Shown: positions 17,469 through 25,793 of the stretch, piece by piece
How the letters are laid out: each line of letters begins with the position of its first letter
Numbering within the stretch: the first letter of the stretch is position 1
Assembly: GCF_013205055.1 (NCBI RefSeq)
Contig: NZ_JABMLF010000005.1
Coordinates: forward strand, 124,001-188,000
Length of the DNA stretch: 64,000 bases
Reading direction: 5' to 3'
Source of the DNA: Rathayibacter sp. VKM Ac-2856
Lineage (GTDB): Bacteria > Actinomycetota > Actinomycetes > Actinomycetales > Microbacteriaceae
Program-made: the position numbers and the translations under genes
Notes under the pieces: model-generated
Databases searched by the model: none
Told to the model about the DNA's origin: nothing
Seen by the model: the letters and a program-made list of their open reading frames with translations, nothing else

Positions 17469-18856
17469 TGGACCTCTCGATCCTCGAGGGGGTCCGGGCG
17501 GCCCCGCCGGCCGGCCGGGACGCGGTCGTCGTCGTCGTCGTCGCGGACCCCGCGGAGGCGCTCGCGTACCGGGCGCTGCGCCGCGAGGTCTTCGTCGGCG
17601 AGCAGGGCCTCTTCGACGCCGACGACCACGACGCTCTCGACGAGGATCCGCGCACTGTCGTCCTCGTCGCGCGCTCGGCCGACGGCGTGCTCGGCGGCGT
17701 GCGGATCGCGCCCGCCCTCGAGCAGGACCTCGGCTGGTGGACCGGCAGCCGCCTGGTGGTCCGCCGCAGCGCCCGCGGCGGAGCCGGGATCGGCGCCGCG
17801 CTCGTCCGCGCCGCCTGTGCCGAGGCCGAGGCGCGCGGCGTGCTCCGCTTCGAGGCCACGGTGCAGACGCAGAACGAGGTGCTCTTCCGCCGACTCGGCT
17901 GGGACCGCCTCGGCGCGACCGAGGTCGCGGGCGCTCCCCACGTGCGGATGCGCTGGCCGATCGACCGCTTCGACCGGCTCGCCCGCGGCGCGAAGGCCGC
18001 CCTCGGCCCGCTCCTCGACGCGTTCGCCGGCCAGCTCGGCGGCCCGGGCTTCCGCGGCGACGACGGCGCCCCCGTCCCCGGCTCCGACCTCGTCGCCGTC
18101 TGCGACGCGATCGTGCCCTCGATGGTCGAGCGCGATCCGGAGTGGGCGGGCTGGTGCTCGGTGCTCGTGAACGTCAACGACCTCACCGCGATGGGCGCCG
18201 ACCCGGTCGGCCTGCTCGACGCGGTCGGCGCGCGCGACGCCTCCTTCGCCGCCCGGATCCTGCGCGGGCTGCGCGCCGGGTCCGAGGCGTGGGGCGTGCC
18301 GCTGCTCGGCGGGCACACCCAGCTCGGCGTCCCGGCCGCGCTCTCGGTCACCGGCCTCGGCCGCACCGCGCGCCCGGTGCCGGGCAGCGCCCCGATCGGC
18401 CACGAGCTGAGCCTGACCGCCGATCTCGCCGGCGGCTGGCGGCCGGGCTACGCCGGACTGCAGTGGGACTCGACCTCCTCGCGCCCGCCGGAGGTGCTGC
18501 GCGCCCTCGCCGCGAGCGTCGGTGCCGGCGCACCCGACGGGGCGAAGGACGTCAGCATGGCGGGCCTCGTCGGCACCGTCGGCATGCTCGCCGAAGCGTC
18601 CGGCGCGGGCGCCGAGCTCGAGGTCGCCGCGATCCCCCGCCCCACCGCCGCGGGCCTCGCCGACTGGCTCTCCTGCTTCCCCGGCTTCGCGATGCTGACC
18701 GCGGACAGGCCCGGCGCATCGCGGATGGGCACTCCGCACACGACGACCGCCGCCATCGGCCGCGTCGTCCCCGGCGAGGGCGTGCTGCTCCGCTGGCCCG
18801 ACGGCGAGCGCACCCGCGCGATCACCGCCGCCGTCACCCGCCTCGGCGCCGCCTGA
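17468..18856 (+). CDS. GNAT acyltransferase - AIR synthase-like fusion (MSMEG_0567 type, NitE+NitF)
   Basis: A 462-residue two-domain protein. Residues about 20-170 are a GNAT N-acyltransferase (YRALRREVFVGEQGLF, ARGGAGIGAALVRAACAEAE, VLFRRLGWDRLG). Residues about 175-460 resemble AIR synthase/HypE/ThiL-type ATP-dependent enzymes (PGSDLVAVCDAIVPSMVE, VLVNVNDLTAMGADPVGLLD, AKDVSMAGLVGTVGMLAEAS). In pseudomonad Nit1C loci these are separate nitE and nitF; the fusion is known from the MSMEG_0567 family. It starts at ATG 17468, overlapping the nitD stop by one base. The pairing suggests acylation of an amine followed by ATP-dependent phosphorylation or amidine/ring formation; the substrate is unknown. 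Confidence 0.85.
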   Translation: MDLSILEGVRAAPPAGRDAVVVVVVADPAEALAYRALRREVFVGEQGLFDADDHDALDEDPRTVVLVARSADGVLGGVRIAPALEQDLGWWTGSRLVVRRSARGGAGIGAALVRAACAEAEARGVLRFEATVQTQNEVLFRRLGWDRLGATEVAGAPHVRMRWPIDRFDRLARGAKAALGPLLDAFAGQLGGPGFRGDDGAPVPGSDLVAVCDAIVPSMVERDPEWAGWCSVLVNVNDLTAMGADPVGLLDAVGARDASFAARILRGLRAGSEAWGVPLLGGHTQLGVPAALSVTGLGRTARPVPGSAPIGHELSLTADLAGGWRPGYAGLQWDSTSSRPPEVLRALAASVGAGAPDGAKDVSMAGLVGTVGMLAEASGAGAELEVAAIPRPTAAGLADWLSCFPGFAMLTADRPGASRMGTPHTTTAAIGRVVPGEGVLLRWPDGERTRAITAAVTRLGAA

Positions 18857-18875
18857 CCCCGCGCTCCGCGCACAC

Positions 18876-18933
18876 CATCAGCTGAGAGCAGGATTCATCG
18901 CCGATGGGCGATGACATCCGCTCTCCGCTGATG
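18876..18933. repeat. Hairpin repeat family B, copy 1
   Basis: A long nested hairpin: CATCAGC (18876-18882) pairs with GCTGATG (18927-18933), GAGAGC with GCTCTC, GGAT with ATCC, and TCATCGCC (18895-18902) with GGCGATGA (18907-18914) around a GATG loop. It lies 20 bases after the nitEF stop. A related hairpin is at 36021-36095. It may act as a transcription terminator or RNA stabiliser, but there is no U-tract. Confidence 0.85.
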
Positions 18934-19031
18934 TTCTGCGGCACTGTCCGTTTGAGCCTCCCCCGCACGGGTACCGGAGGTCTGCACGCGCGTCCGCGAC
19001 CCCTGCGGACGCCTCCGACCGAGAGGTGACC

Positions 19032-20378
19032 GTGACCATCGACACCGCGACCCCCACCGCCGGCACGACCGGCGCCCCCACCGACCTCGCCGCCGACGCC
19101 GTCCGCCGCGCCCGCGCCGCCTTCCCCGCCTGGGCCGCCACCGCGCCCGCCGAGCGCGGCGCCCTGCTCCGAGCCGCCGCCCACCGCGTGGCCGCCCGCG
19201 AGCAGGAGCTCGCCGACCTCAACACCGAGGAGACCGGCAAGCCCGCCGGCGACGCCCTCGGCGGCGTCCGCGCCGGCGTCGACACCCTGCTGCAGTACGC
19301 CGAGCTCGGCCCGCTGCACCGCGGGAAGAGCCTGCGCGGCGGCGCCCTCAACGTCGACCTCGCGCTCCCGCACCCGCGCGGGGTCGTCCTCGCGCTCACC
19401 CCCTGGAACGACCCGGTCGCCGTCGCCGCCGGCATGCTCGGCGCCGCGATCGTCTCCGGCGACGTCGTCGTGCACAAGCCCAGCGAGCGCAGCCCCGGCA
19501 CCGGCGCCCTCTTCACCCGCCTGCTCGCCGAGGCCCTGCCCGCGGGCGTGCTCACCCTCGTCGAGGGCGACGGCACCGTGGGCGACGCCCTGGCCCGCAC
19601 CGACGGCGTCGACGTCCTCGCGCACGTCGGCTCGACCGCCACCGGCCGCGCTCTCGCCCGGATCGCCGCCGTCACCGGCGCGCACACCATCCTCGAGAAC
19701 GGCGGCAACGACGCGCTCGTCGTCGACCGCGACGTCGACCCGGTCTGGGCCGCCGAGCAGGCCGCCCTCGGCGCCTTCGCCAACGCGGGCCAGATCTGCA
19801 CCTCCGTCGAGCGGATCTACGTGCACCGCGACGTCGCCGAGGCCTTCACCACCGCGCTGGTCGCCGAGGCCGAGCGCTGGCGCGACGGCCCGCTCCCCCG
19901 CCTGGTCGACGAGCGGATGCGCGACGCCGTGCACGAGCACGTCACCTCCGCCGTCCGCGACGGCGCGCGTGTCCTCACCGGCGGCGAGCCCGGCGAGGGC
20001 ACCTTCTACCCCGCGACCGTCCTCGCCGACTGCACCGACGACATGCTGGTGATGACGGAGGAGACCTTCGGCCCCGTCGCTCCCGTCCTCGTCGTCGACG
20101 ACTTCGACGAGGCGCTCACCCGCGCCGCCGCCGGCCCCTACGGCCTCGCGGCCACCGTCCTCACCGCCGACATGGAGCACGCGCACCGCGCCGCGGCGAC
20201 CCTCCCGGTCGGCACCGTCAAGATCAACGGCGTCTTCGGCGGCGCCCCCGGCGGCAGCGCGCAGCCGCGCGGCACCAGCGGCTCGGGCTTCGGCTACGGC
20301 CCGGAGCTGCTCGACGAGATGACCACGACCACCGTCGTGCACTTCGGCCTCCCCGTCCTGCCCGGCGGCGCGCGATGA
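19032..20378 (+). CDS. Aldehyde dehydrogenase family protein
   Basis: A 448-residue NAD(P)-dependent aldehyde dehydrogenase. The oxyanion Asn is in LTPWNDP, the general base Glu in ILENGGNDALVV, and the catalytic Cys in FANAGQICTSVER; TEETFGPVAPVL closes the cofactor domain. It is a little shorter than the usual 480. Of the two GTG codons at 19026 and 19032, the second is better placed after GAGAGG. It overlaps the second hldE by four bases, so it probably oxidises an intermediate of that pathway, or it could belong with Nit1C just upstream; family-B hairpin 1 separates it from nitEF. Substrate unknown. Confidence 0.83.
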   Translation: MTIDTATPTAGTTGAPTDLAADAVRRARAAFPAWAATAPAERGALLRAAAHRVAAREQELADLNTEETGKPAGDALGGVRAGVDTLLQYAELGPLHRGKSLRGGALNVDLALPHPRGVVLALTPWNDPVAVAAGMLGAAIVSGDVVVHKPSERSPGTGALFTRLLAEALPAGVLTLVEGDGTVGDALARTDGVDVLAHVGSTATGRALARIAAVTGAHTILENGGNDALVVDRDVDPVWAAEQAALGAFANAGQICTSVERIYVHRDVAEAFTTALVAEAERWRDGPLPRLVDERMRDAVHEHVTSAVRDGARVLTGGEPGEGTFYPATVLADCTDDMLVMTEETFGPVAPVLVVDDFDEALTRAAAGPYGLAATVLTADMEHAHRAAATLPVGTVKINGVFGGAPGGSAQPRGTSGSGFGYGPELLDEMTTTTVVHFGLPVLPGGAR

Positions 20379-21850
20379 GCCTCGAGGGCTCCGCGCTCCA
20401 GCGGGCGAGCGCGCTGGTCGCGCACGTGCGCGAGCGGCCGCCCGTCGTCGCCGTCGTCGGCGACCTCATCCTCGACTCCTGGTGGCTCGGCGAGGCCGAG
20501 CGCGTCACCCGCGAGGCGCCCGCCCCCGTGCTGCGCCTCGAGGACGTCGTCGACGTCGCGGGCGGCGCGGCCAACACCGCGGCGAACCTCTGCGCGCTCG
20601 GCGCCGTGGTCCGCACGGTCGGAGTCGCGGGCCGCGATCCCGAGGGCGACCGCCTCCTCGCCGCGCTCGAGCGCGCGGGCCTGGACACCGGCGCGATCGT
20701 CCGCAGCGATGCCGCGACCACGATCAAGACCCGCGTCGTCGGCGGCGACAGCGTGATGCTGCGCGTCGACTCCGGCCCGCACCGCCCCTCGGACGCCGAG
20801 CTGGCCGAGCTCGCCGAGGCCGCCGTCCGCGCGGCCGACGGCGCCGACGCCGTGCTGGTCTGCGACTACGGCTCCGGGATCCTCCGCGAGGCCGTCGAGC
20901 GCGTGCTCGCCGCGCAGCGTCCCGGCCTCCTCGTGATCGACGCCCACGAGCTCGCCGACTGGGCCTTCGCCGCCCCGGACCTCGTCACCCCGAACGCGAA
21001 GGAGGCCGAGCGCCTCCTCGGCGCGCCCCTCGGCCGAGGCACCGAGCGCGCCGCCGCCGTCCGCGCCGCCGCCGACCGGCTCCGCGAGCGCTCCGGCGCC
21101 CGGCACGTCGTGGTCACCCTCGACCGCGACGGCTCCACCGCGCTCGACGCCGACGGCACGGTCAGCCGCACCTTCGCCCAGCCGGCGGAGGAGAAGCAGG
21201 CCTCGGGCGCCGGCGACACCTTCGCCGCGACCGCGACCCTCGCCCTCGCCGCCGGCCGCTCGCTCGCGACCGCCGTCGACCTCGCGCAGGCCGCCGCCGA
21301 CGTCGTCGTGCAGCGCCCCGGCACCTCCGTCTGCACCGCGGACGACCTGCTCGCCTCGCTCGCCGCACCCGGCGCGGTCGTGCTCGGCGAGGACGGCCTG
21401 GTCGAGGTGCTGGCCGAGGAGGCCCGCCGCGGCCGCCGGATCGTCTTCACCAACGGCTGCTTCGACGTGCTGCACCGCGGCCACACCGCCTATCTCCGCC
21501 AGGCGCGCGAGCTCGGCGACGTGCTGGTCGTCGCCGTGAACGACGACGACTCCGTCCGCCGCCTGAAGGGCGAGGGCCGCCCGATCAACCCCGAGGGCGA
21601 CCGCGCGGGCGTCATCGCCGAGCTCGGCTGCGTCGACTACGTGACGCTCTTCAGCGGCGACACCCCCATCCCGCTGCTCGAGCGCGTGCAGCCGGACGTC
21701 TACGTGAAGGGCGGCGACTACGCCCCCGACATGCTCGCGGAGGCGGTGGTCGTCCGCTCCTACGGCGGCACCGTCACCACCGTCGGCTACGTCTCCGAGC
21801 ACTCGACGACCGAGATGGTGCAGCGCATCCGGTCCTCGTCGGCGCCGTGA
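20375..21850 (+). CDS. hldE: Bifunctional heptose kinase/nucleotidyltransferase, HldE type (copy 2)
   Basis: A 491-residue PfkB kinase plus RfaE-type nucleotidyltransferase fusion. The kinase keeps VVGDLILDSWWLGEAERVT and the sugar-binding GGAANTAANL (63-72). The anion hole reads QASGAGD: catalytic D281 is present but the usual preceding Asp is Q275. The C-terminal domain has FTNGCFDVLHRGH (HRGH 367-370) and VYVKGGDY. Copy 1 has the opposite pattern of changes, so the two may differ in which half is active. It overlaps the ALDH stop (ATGA) and the following GT2 (GTGA). Confidence 0.85.
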   Translation: MSLEGSALQRASALVAHVRERPPVVAVVGDLILDSWWLGEAERVTREAPAPVLRLEDVVDVAGGAANTAANLCALGAVVRTVGVAGRDPEGDRLLAALERAGLDTGAIVRSDAATTIKTRVVGGDSVMLRVDSGPHRPSDAELAELAEAAVRAADGADAVLVCDYGSGILREAVERVLAAQRPGLLVIDAHELADWAFAAPDLVTPNAKEAERLLGAPLGRGTERAAAVRAAADRLRERSGARHVVVTLDRDGSTALDADGTVSRTFAQPAEEKQASGAGDTFAATATLALAAGRSLATAVDLAQAAADVVVQRPGTSVCTADDLLASLAAPGAVVLGEDGLVEVLAEEARRGRRIVFTNGCFDVLHRGHTAYLRQARELGDVLVVAVNDDDSVRRLKGEGRPINPEGDRAGVIAELGCVDYVTLFSGDTPIPLLERVQPDVYVKGGDYAPDMLAEAVVVRSYGGTVTTVGYVSEHSTTEMVQRIRSSSAP

Positions 21851-22719
21851 CCAGCCGGCGCTGGTCCGGGCTCTGGGCCCGCGAGATCCCGCCGGAGGCA
21901 CCCGCCGTCGACGTGCTGATCCCGACGGTCGGCCGCTCGGCCGAGCTGGCGACGACCCTCGCGGGCCTCGCGGCGCAGGACGACCCGCCCTTCCGCGTGA
22001 TCGTCAGCGACCAGTCGGACTCGGCCGCGACGCAGACTGACCCGACCGTGGTCTCGATGCTGCGCGTCCTCGCGGTCCAGGGCCGCGATCCGCTGGTGCG
22101 CCGCCACCTCCCCCGCCGCGGCCTCGCGGAGCAGCGCCACTTCCTGCTCTCGCTCGCCACCGCCCCCGCGGTGCTCTACCTCGACGACGACGTCTGGCTC
22201 GAGCCGGGGATGCTCGCACGGCTGCACGAGGCGCTCGAGCGCCTGGACTGCGGCTTCGTCGGCTCGGCCGTCCAGGGGCTCTCCTACCTCGGCGACGAGC
22301 GCCCGCACGAGCAGACCGCGTTCGAGCCCTGGGACGAGGGCGTGCGGCCCGAGCGGATCCGGCGGGGCACGCCGGAGTTCGAGCGCTGGCCGCTGCACAA
22401 CGCCGCGAACCTCAGCCACGTGGCCGCCCGCCTCGACGTGCCGGAGGGCGCCTGGCGCGCCTACCGCGTCGCCTGGCTGGGCGCGTGCGTGCTCTACCGA
22501 CGCGAGGCGCTCGTCGCCAGCGGCGGCTTCGACTTCTGGGAGCAGCTGCCCCCGGAGCACAGCGGCGAGGACGTCGCCGCGCAGTGGCGCGTCATGGAGC
22601 GCTTCGGCGGCGCGGGGCTCGTTCCCAGCGGCGCCGTGCACCTCGAGACGCCCACGACGGTCACCGACCGGCGCGTGGACGCCTTCGACCGGCTCTTCAC
22701 CGAAGAGCACCAGCACTGA
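21847..22719 (+). CDS. Glycosyltransferase family 2
   Basis: A 290-residue GT-A enzyme: VDVLIPTVGRSAELATTLAG opens the nucleotide-binding fold, SDQSDS follows, and the metal-binding DXD region reads VLYLDDDVWLEPGMLARL. HSGEDVAAQWR is the probable catalytic-base segment. The GTG start at 21847 overlaps the hldE copy 2 stop by four bases, so it most likely uses the sugar nucleotide made there. No membrane segments; it should act in the cytoplasm. The acceptor is unknown. Confidence 0.82.
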   Translation: MTSRRWSGLWAREIPPEAPAVDVLIPTVGRSAELATTLAGLAAQDDPPFRVIVSDQSDSAATQTDPTVVSMLRVLAVQGRDPLVRRHLPRRGLAEQRHFLLSLATAPAVLYLDDDVWLEPGMLARLHEALERLDCGFVGSAVQGLSYLGDERPHEQTAFEPWDEGVRPERIRRGTPEFERWPLHNAANLSHVAARLDVPEGAWRAYRVAWLGACVLYRREALVASGGFDFWEQLPPEHSGEDVAAQWRVMERFGGAGLVPSGAVHLETPTTVTDRRVDAFDRLFTEEHQH

Positions 22720-22742
22720 CCGAACGACGAAAGGACAGCACG

Positions 22743-22934
22743 ATGGATGCACCCAACCCGATCCAGGTCCAGAAGTACCTCGCCGGGATCGACTACCCGG
22801 CCTCGAAGGACACGATCGTCGAGACCGCCGAGAAGGAGGGCGCCGACAGCGACGTCCTCGACGCCCTGCGCGCCATCCCCGAGGGTGACTACGCCAAGCC
22901 CACCGACGTGAGCTCCGCAGTCTCCAACGTCTGA
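22743..22934 (+). CDS. DUF2795 family small protein
   Basis: A 63-residue protein with the DUF2795 pattern PIQVQKYLAGIDYPASKDTI and LDALRAIPEGDYAKPTDVSS. These proteins are common in actinobacteria and have no established function. It follows the GT2 by 23 bases with AAAGGA before the ATG at 22743. Its stop is eight bases before the second family-A hairpin. A regulatory or nucleic-acid-binding role has been suggested by its small helical fold, but nothing here supports it specifically. Confidence 0.85.
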   Translation: MDAPNPIQVQKYLAGIDYPASKDTIVETAEKEGADSDVLDALRAIPEGDYAKPTDVSSAVSNV

Positions 22935-22942
22935 CCCCCGCC

Positions 22943-23001
22943 GCGAGGTGCCACTTGTGAGCGCGACACGCCGTGTCCGCCGCTCACAAGTGGCATCTCG
23001 C
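22943..23001. repeat. Hairpin repeat family A, copy 2
   Basis: Arms 22943-22962 and 22982-23001 pair over 20 bases with one G/T wobble; the loop GCGACACGCCGTGTCCGCC can form a second small stem (GACAC/GTGTC). Relative to copy 1 the inner arm is CACTTGTGAGC instead of CACTTATGAGC, and the opposite arm carries the matching change. It sits between convergent DUF2795 and recQ. Confidence 0.9.
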
Positions 23002-23050
23002 CGCCGCGACGCGGGCTGCGCCCGCGCGCGGTACGTGGGGCGGTCCCGCG

Positions 23051-23203
23051 CTGGTCGAGTAGCCGTCCGCAGGACGCCCACCCTCTGCATGCTGGTCGAG
23101 TAGCCCCGAAGGGGCGTATCGAGACCCCGCCCCGTCGAGCCGCCGTCCACAGGACGGCCCCTCCATGCTGGTCGAGTAGCCCCGGAGGGGCGTATCGAGA
23201 CCC
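23051..23203. repeat. Family-C intergenic repeat, cluster 2
   Basis: Three units of the ATGCTGGTCGAGTAGCC...GGCGTATCGAGACC type, two of them complete, fill the gap downstream of recQ. Together with the family-A hairpin they account for most of the 275 bases between the DUF2795 gene and recQ. No gene is seen in the gap. Confidence 0.85.
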
Positions 23204-23209
23204 CGCCCC

Positions 23210-25135
23210 CTACGCCGGCACGGCCTCGCGCTCCCGCAGCACGCCCGACTCCAGCGCCGCGAACGACAGCACCTTGTAGCCCTCGGACTCGAAGAAGATC
23301 GTCGCGCGGTCCTCCTCGACGCTCATGACCGTCCCCGCACCCCACTCGCGGTGCTCGACGGCCTCGTCGACGCTCAGCGGCGCGTCGCCGGACGCCGCCG
23401 ACGCGACCTCGTCGGCCGCCTCCTGCCGCGCCTCGTGCCGCTCGCAGCCGTCGCAATTGCCGCACCACTCCGGACCCTCGACCCCGAAGTAGTCGAGCAG
23501 CACGCGCCGACGGCACTGCGTCGTCTCGGCGTACGCCCGCATCATCGACAGCCGCGACTCGGCGATCCGCTCGCGGGAGGCGAGCTCCTCCTTCACCGCA
23601 CGCACCGCGTCGTCGCCGGTCGCGTCGCTCACGGCCCGCAGCCCGCCGTCGGTCTCCAGCAGATCCGCCTCGGCGAGATCGTTCACCAGCCGCGCGACGG
23701 TGCGCGGAGACTTGCCCAGCGCCTCAGCCAGCTCGGCGACCTGCACACCCGGCTTGTCGCTCACGGCGGCCCAGACCACGCGCAGCGCGGCCGGCTCGAC
23801 CCGGCGCTTCGCGAAGAAGCGCCGGAGCCCCAGGTCCTCGAGCCGGTAGTGCAGCGCGGCCGTGGCCGGCTCGCCGTCGCGACCGGAGCGCCCGATCTCC
23901 TGGTAGTACGCGTCGAGCGACTCGGAGGTCGTCGCGTGCAGCACGAAGCGCACGTCGCTCCGGTCGATCCCCATCCCGAAGGCGGAGGTGGCGACCACGA
24001 CGTCGAGCTCGCCGTCGCGCCACTGCTGGTGCACCTCGCGCCGCTCGCTCGTCTTGAGCCCCGCGTGGTACGCCGCGACGCTCCGGCCGTCGGCGGCGAT
24101 CTCCGCCGCGTAGGTCTCGGTCTCCTTGCGCGTCGCCACGTAGACGAGCCCGGGCGCCGTCCAGCTGCGGGCCTCCTCGGCCACAGCCGCGCGCTTCTCG
24201 TTCTCGCTCTCGTGGCGGTGCACCACCAGGCGGATCTCGGGGCGGTCGACGCCGTGCACCTGCACCTCGGGCTCGGTCATCCCGAGCCGCTCGATGATCT
24301 CCTCGCGCACGGGCCGGGAGGCGGTCGCGGTCATCGCGAGCACCGGCGGGTCGCCCAGGGCGCTGCGGACGTCCTTCAGCCGCAGGTAGTCCGGGCGGAA
24401 GTCGTGGCCCCAGGAGGAGACGCAGTGCGCCTCGTCGACGACCAGCAGCGAGACCCCGGCCGCGGCGAGCCGGGCGACGTTCTCCGCCTTCGCCAGCTGC
24501 TCGGGCGCGAGCAGCACGTACAGCGGGCCGCCCTCGTCGATGCGCTCCCAGGCCCGCGCGACGGCGGCGGCACCCTGAGCGGAGTTGATGGCGACGGCGG
24601 GAGGAGCGGCCGGCGCGGCCTCGATCGAGGCGAGCTGGTCGGCCTGCAGCGCCACGAGCGGAGAGACGACGAGCACCACTCCGCCGCGCTCGGCGCCGGC
24701 GATCTGGTAGACGGCGGACTTGCCGCCGCCCGTGGCGAGCACGAGCAGCGTGTCGCGGCCGGCGGCGGCGGACTCGATCGCCTCGCGCTGCCCCGGCAGC
24801 AGCGACGTCCAGCCGAAGTCCTCCCGCGCGATCCGTTCCGCGGTGTCCCGCGTGACGGCCTTCGCGCTGCTCGCCGTCGCCGCACTCGTCTTAGACGCGC
24901 TCTTCGTCGTGGTGCTCTTCTTCGCGGCGCCCGTCTCGGACACGCTGCTCGTCGACGCGCCGCTCGTCTTCGCTGTGGCGCGCTTCTTCGCGGTGCCCGT
25001 CTTCGACGCGCTCTTCGTCGACGCGCTCGTCGTCGCGCTGCCCGTCTTCGGCGCGCGGGTCTTCTCGGTGGTCGTCGTGGTCGTCTTCTCAGCGGCGGTG
25101 CCGCCGGTGCTGCGGGTCGTGCGGGGCGAGCTCAT
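23210..25135 (-). CDS. recQ: RecQ-family ATP-dependent DNA helicase with long basic N-terminal tail
   Basis: A 641-residue RecQ helicase. Residues 1-95 are a low-complexity Ser/Thr/Ala/Lys tail with repeats such as KSASKTGTAKK. Then come Walker A (ATGGGKSA, ending at 141), DEAH (234-237, VVDEAHCVSSWGHDFRP), helicase C motifs ATSAFGMGIDRSDVRF and QEIGRSGRDG, the RQC zinc cysteines (CRRRVLLDYFGVEGPEWC then CDGC), and a C-terminal module (HREWGAGTVMSVEEDRATIF) like the small tail domain of actinobacterial RecQ/UvrD proteins. It unwinds DNA 3'-5' in repair and fork restart. No HRDC domain is visible. The tail resembles histone H1/HU-like tails and may bind DNA. Confidence 0.9.
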   Translation of the reverse strand: MSSPRTTRSTGGTAAEKTTTTTTEKTRAPKTGSATTSASTKSASKTGTAKKRATAKTSGASTSSVSETGAAKKSTTTKSASKTSAATASSAKAVTRDTAERIAREDFGWTSLLPGQREAIESAAAGRDTLLVLATGGGKSAVYQIAGAERGGVVLVVSPLVALQADQLASIEAAPAAPPAVAINSAQGAAAVARAWERIDEGGPLYVLLAPEQLAKAENVARLAAAGVSLLVVDEAHCVSSWGHDFRPDYLRLKDVRSALGDPPVLAMTATASRPVREEIIERLGMTEPEVQVHGVDRPEIRLVVHRHESENEKRAAVAEEARSWTAPGLVYVATRKETETYAAEIAADGRSVAAYHAGLKTSERREVHQQWRDGELDVVVATSAFGMGIDRSDVRFVLHATTSESLDAYYQEIGRSGRDGEPATAALHYRLEDLGLRRFFAKRRVEPAALRVVWAAVSDKPGVQVAELAEALGKSPRTVARLVNDLAEADLLETDGGLRAVSDATGDDAVRAVKEELASRERIAESRLSMMRAYAETTQCRRRVLLDYFGVEGPEWCGNCDGCERHEARQEAADEVASAASGDAPLSVDEAVEHREWGAGTVMSVEEDRATIFFESEGYKVLSFAALESGVLREREAVPA

Positions 25136-25258
25136 GCTTCGACGCTACGACTCCGTCCCCCTCGACGGTCTCCGCTTGACAGCTCCGGGGAGCACGGTGA
25201 AGCACCCGCCCCGACCGCCCGAATCCAAGCGCCCCGAGCAGGGACACCGCACCCCGCC

Positions 25259-25413
25259 CATGCTGGTCGAGTAGTGCCGCAGGCGCGTATCGAGACCCAT
25301 GCAAGCACGACGGCGGATCTCGATACGCCCTCTCCGAGGGCTACTCGATCAGCATGAGCTCCCGCCCTCGATCCATGCTGGTCGAGCAGCGCCGCAGGCG
25401 CGTATCGAGACCC
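25259..25413. repeat. Family-C intergenic repeat, cluster 3
   Basis: Three units, in alternating orientation (CATGCTGGTCGAGTAG..., then TCTCGATACGCC...GATCAGCATG, then CATGCTGGTCGAGCAG...), in the 375-base gap between the divergent recQ and small acidic protein gene. The rest of the gap should hold both promoters; I see no clear -10/-35 pair. Confidence 0.85.
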
Positions 25414-25510
25414 ACCTGCCGACCCCCACCCGCCCCGGCGACGTGTCAAGACCCTGCGCCCACCCGCGCCCGCGTGCTCCGATGGAGACCCCGACCGAGA
25501 GGAGCACCCG

Positions 25511-25786
25511 ATGCCCGAGAACGTGAACGAGGACCTGCCCGAGCAGGAGGGCGACCTGACCCCGAACACCGGAGGCGCGCAGACCGTCCTCCCCGGCGAG
25601 GGCGCGACCGACGCGAGCGCCGCCGGCGCCGCTCCGGGAGGCACCGCGATCGACCGCGGCGTCGCCGACACGGTCACCGACGCCGACAGCGGAGGCGACA
25701 CCGTCTCCGGCGACGCCACCCTCCCCGACGACGAGGACACGGACGCCCCCACCCCCGCCCCCACCGACAGCGCCCCCACGGACTGA
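25511..25786 (+). CDS. Small acidic disordered hypothetical protein
   Basis: A 91-residue protein with an AGAGGAGCACCCG ribosome site before the ATG. The composition is Asp/Glu/Thr/Gly/Ala/Pro-rich (ends DAPTPAPTDSAPTD), strongly acidic, with no hydrophobic segment, signal peptide or cysteine. Start, codon use and ribosome site suggest it is real. I do not recognise a family. It ends just before the third family-A hairpin and is convergent with the FAH-family gene. Confidence 0.65.
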   Translation: MPENVNEDLPEQEGDLTPNTGGAQTVLPGEGATDASAAGAAPGGTAIDRGVADTVTDADSGGDTVSGDATLPDDEDTDAPTPAPTDSAPTD

Positions 25787-25793
25787 CCCCCGC

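Noticed and set aside
18876-18933. Riboswitch between nitEF and the ALDH gene
   Set aside because: It is a simple long hairpin with a second copy elsewhere after an unrelated gene; there is no conserved aptamer layout.
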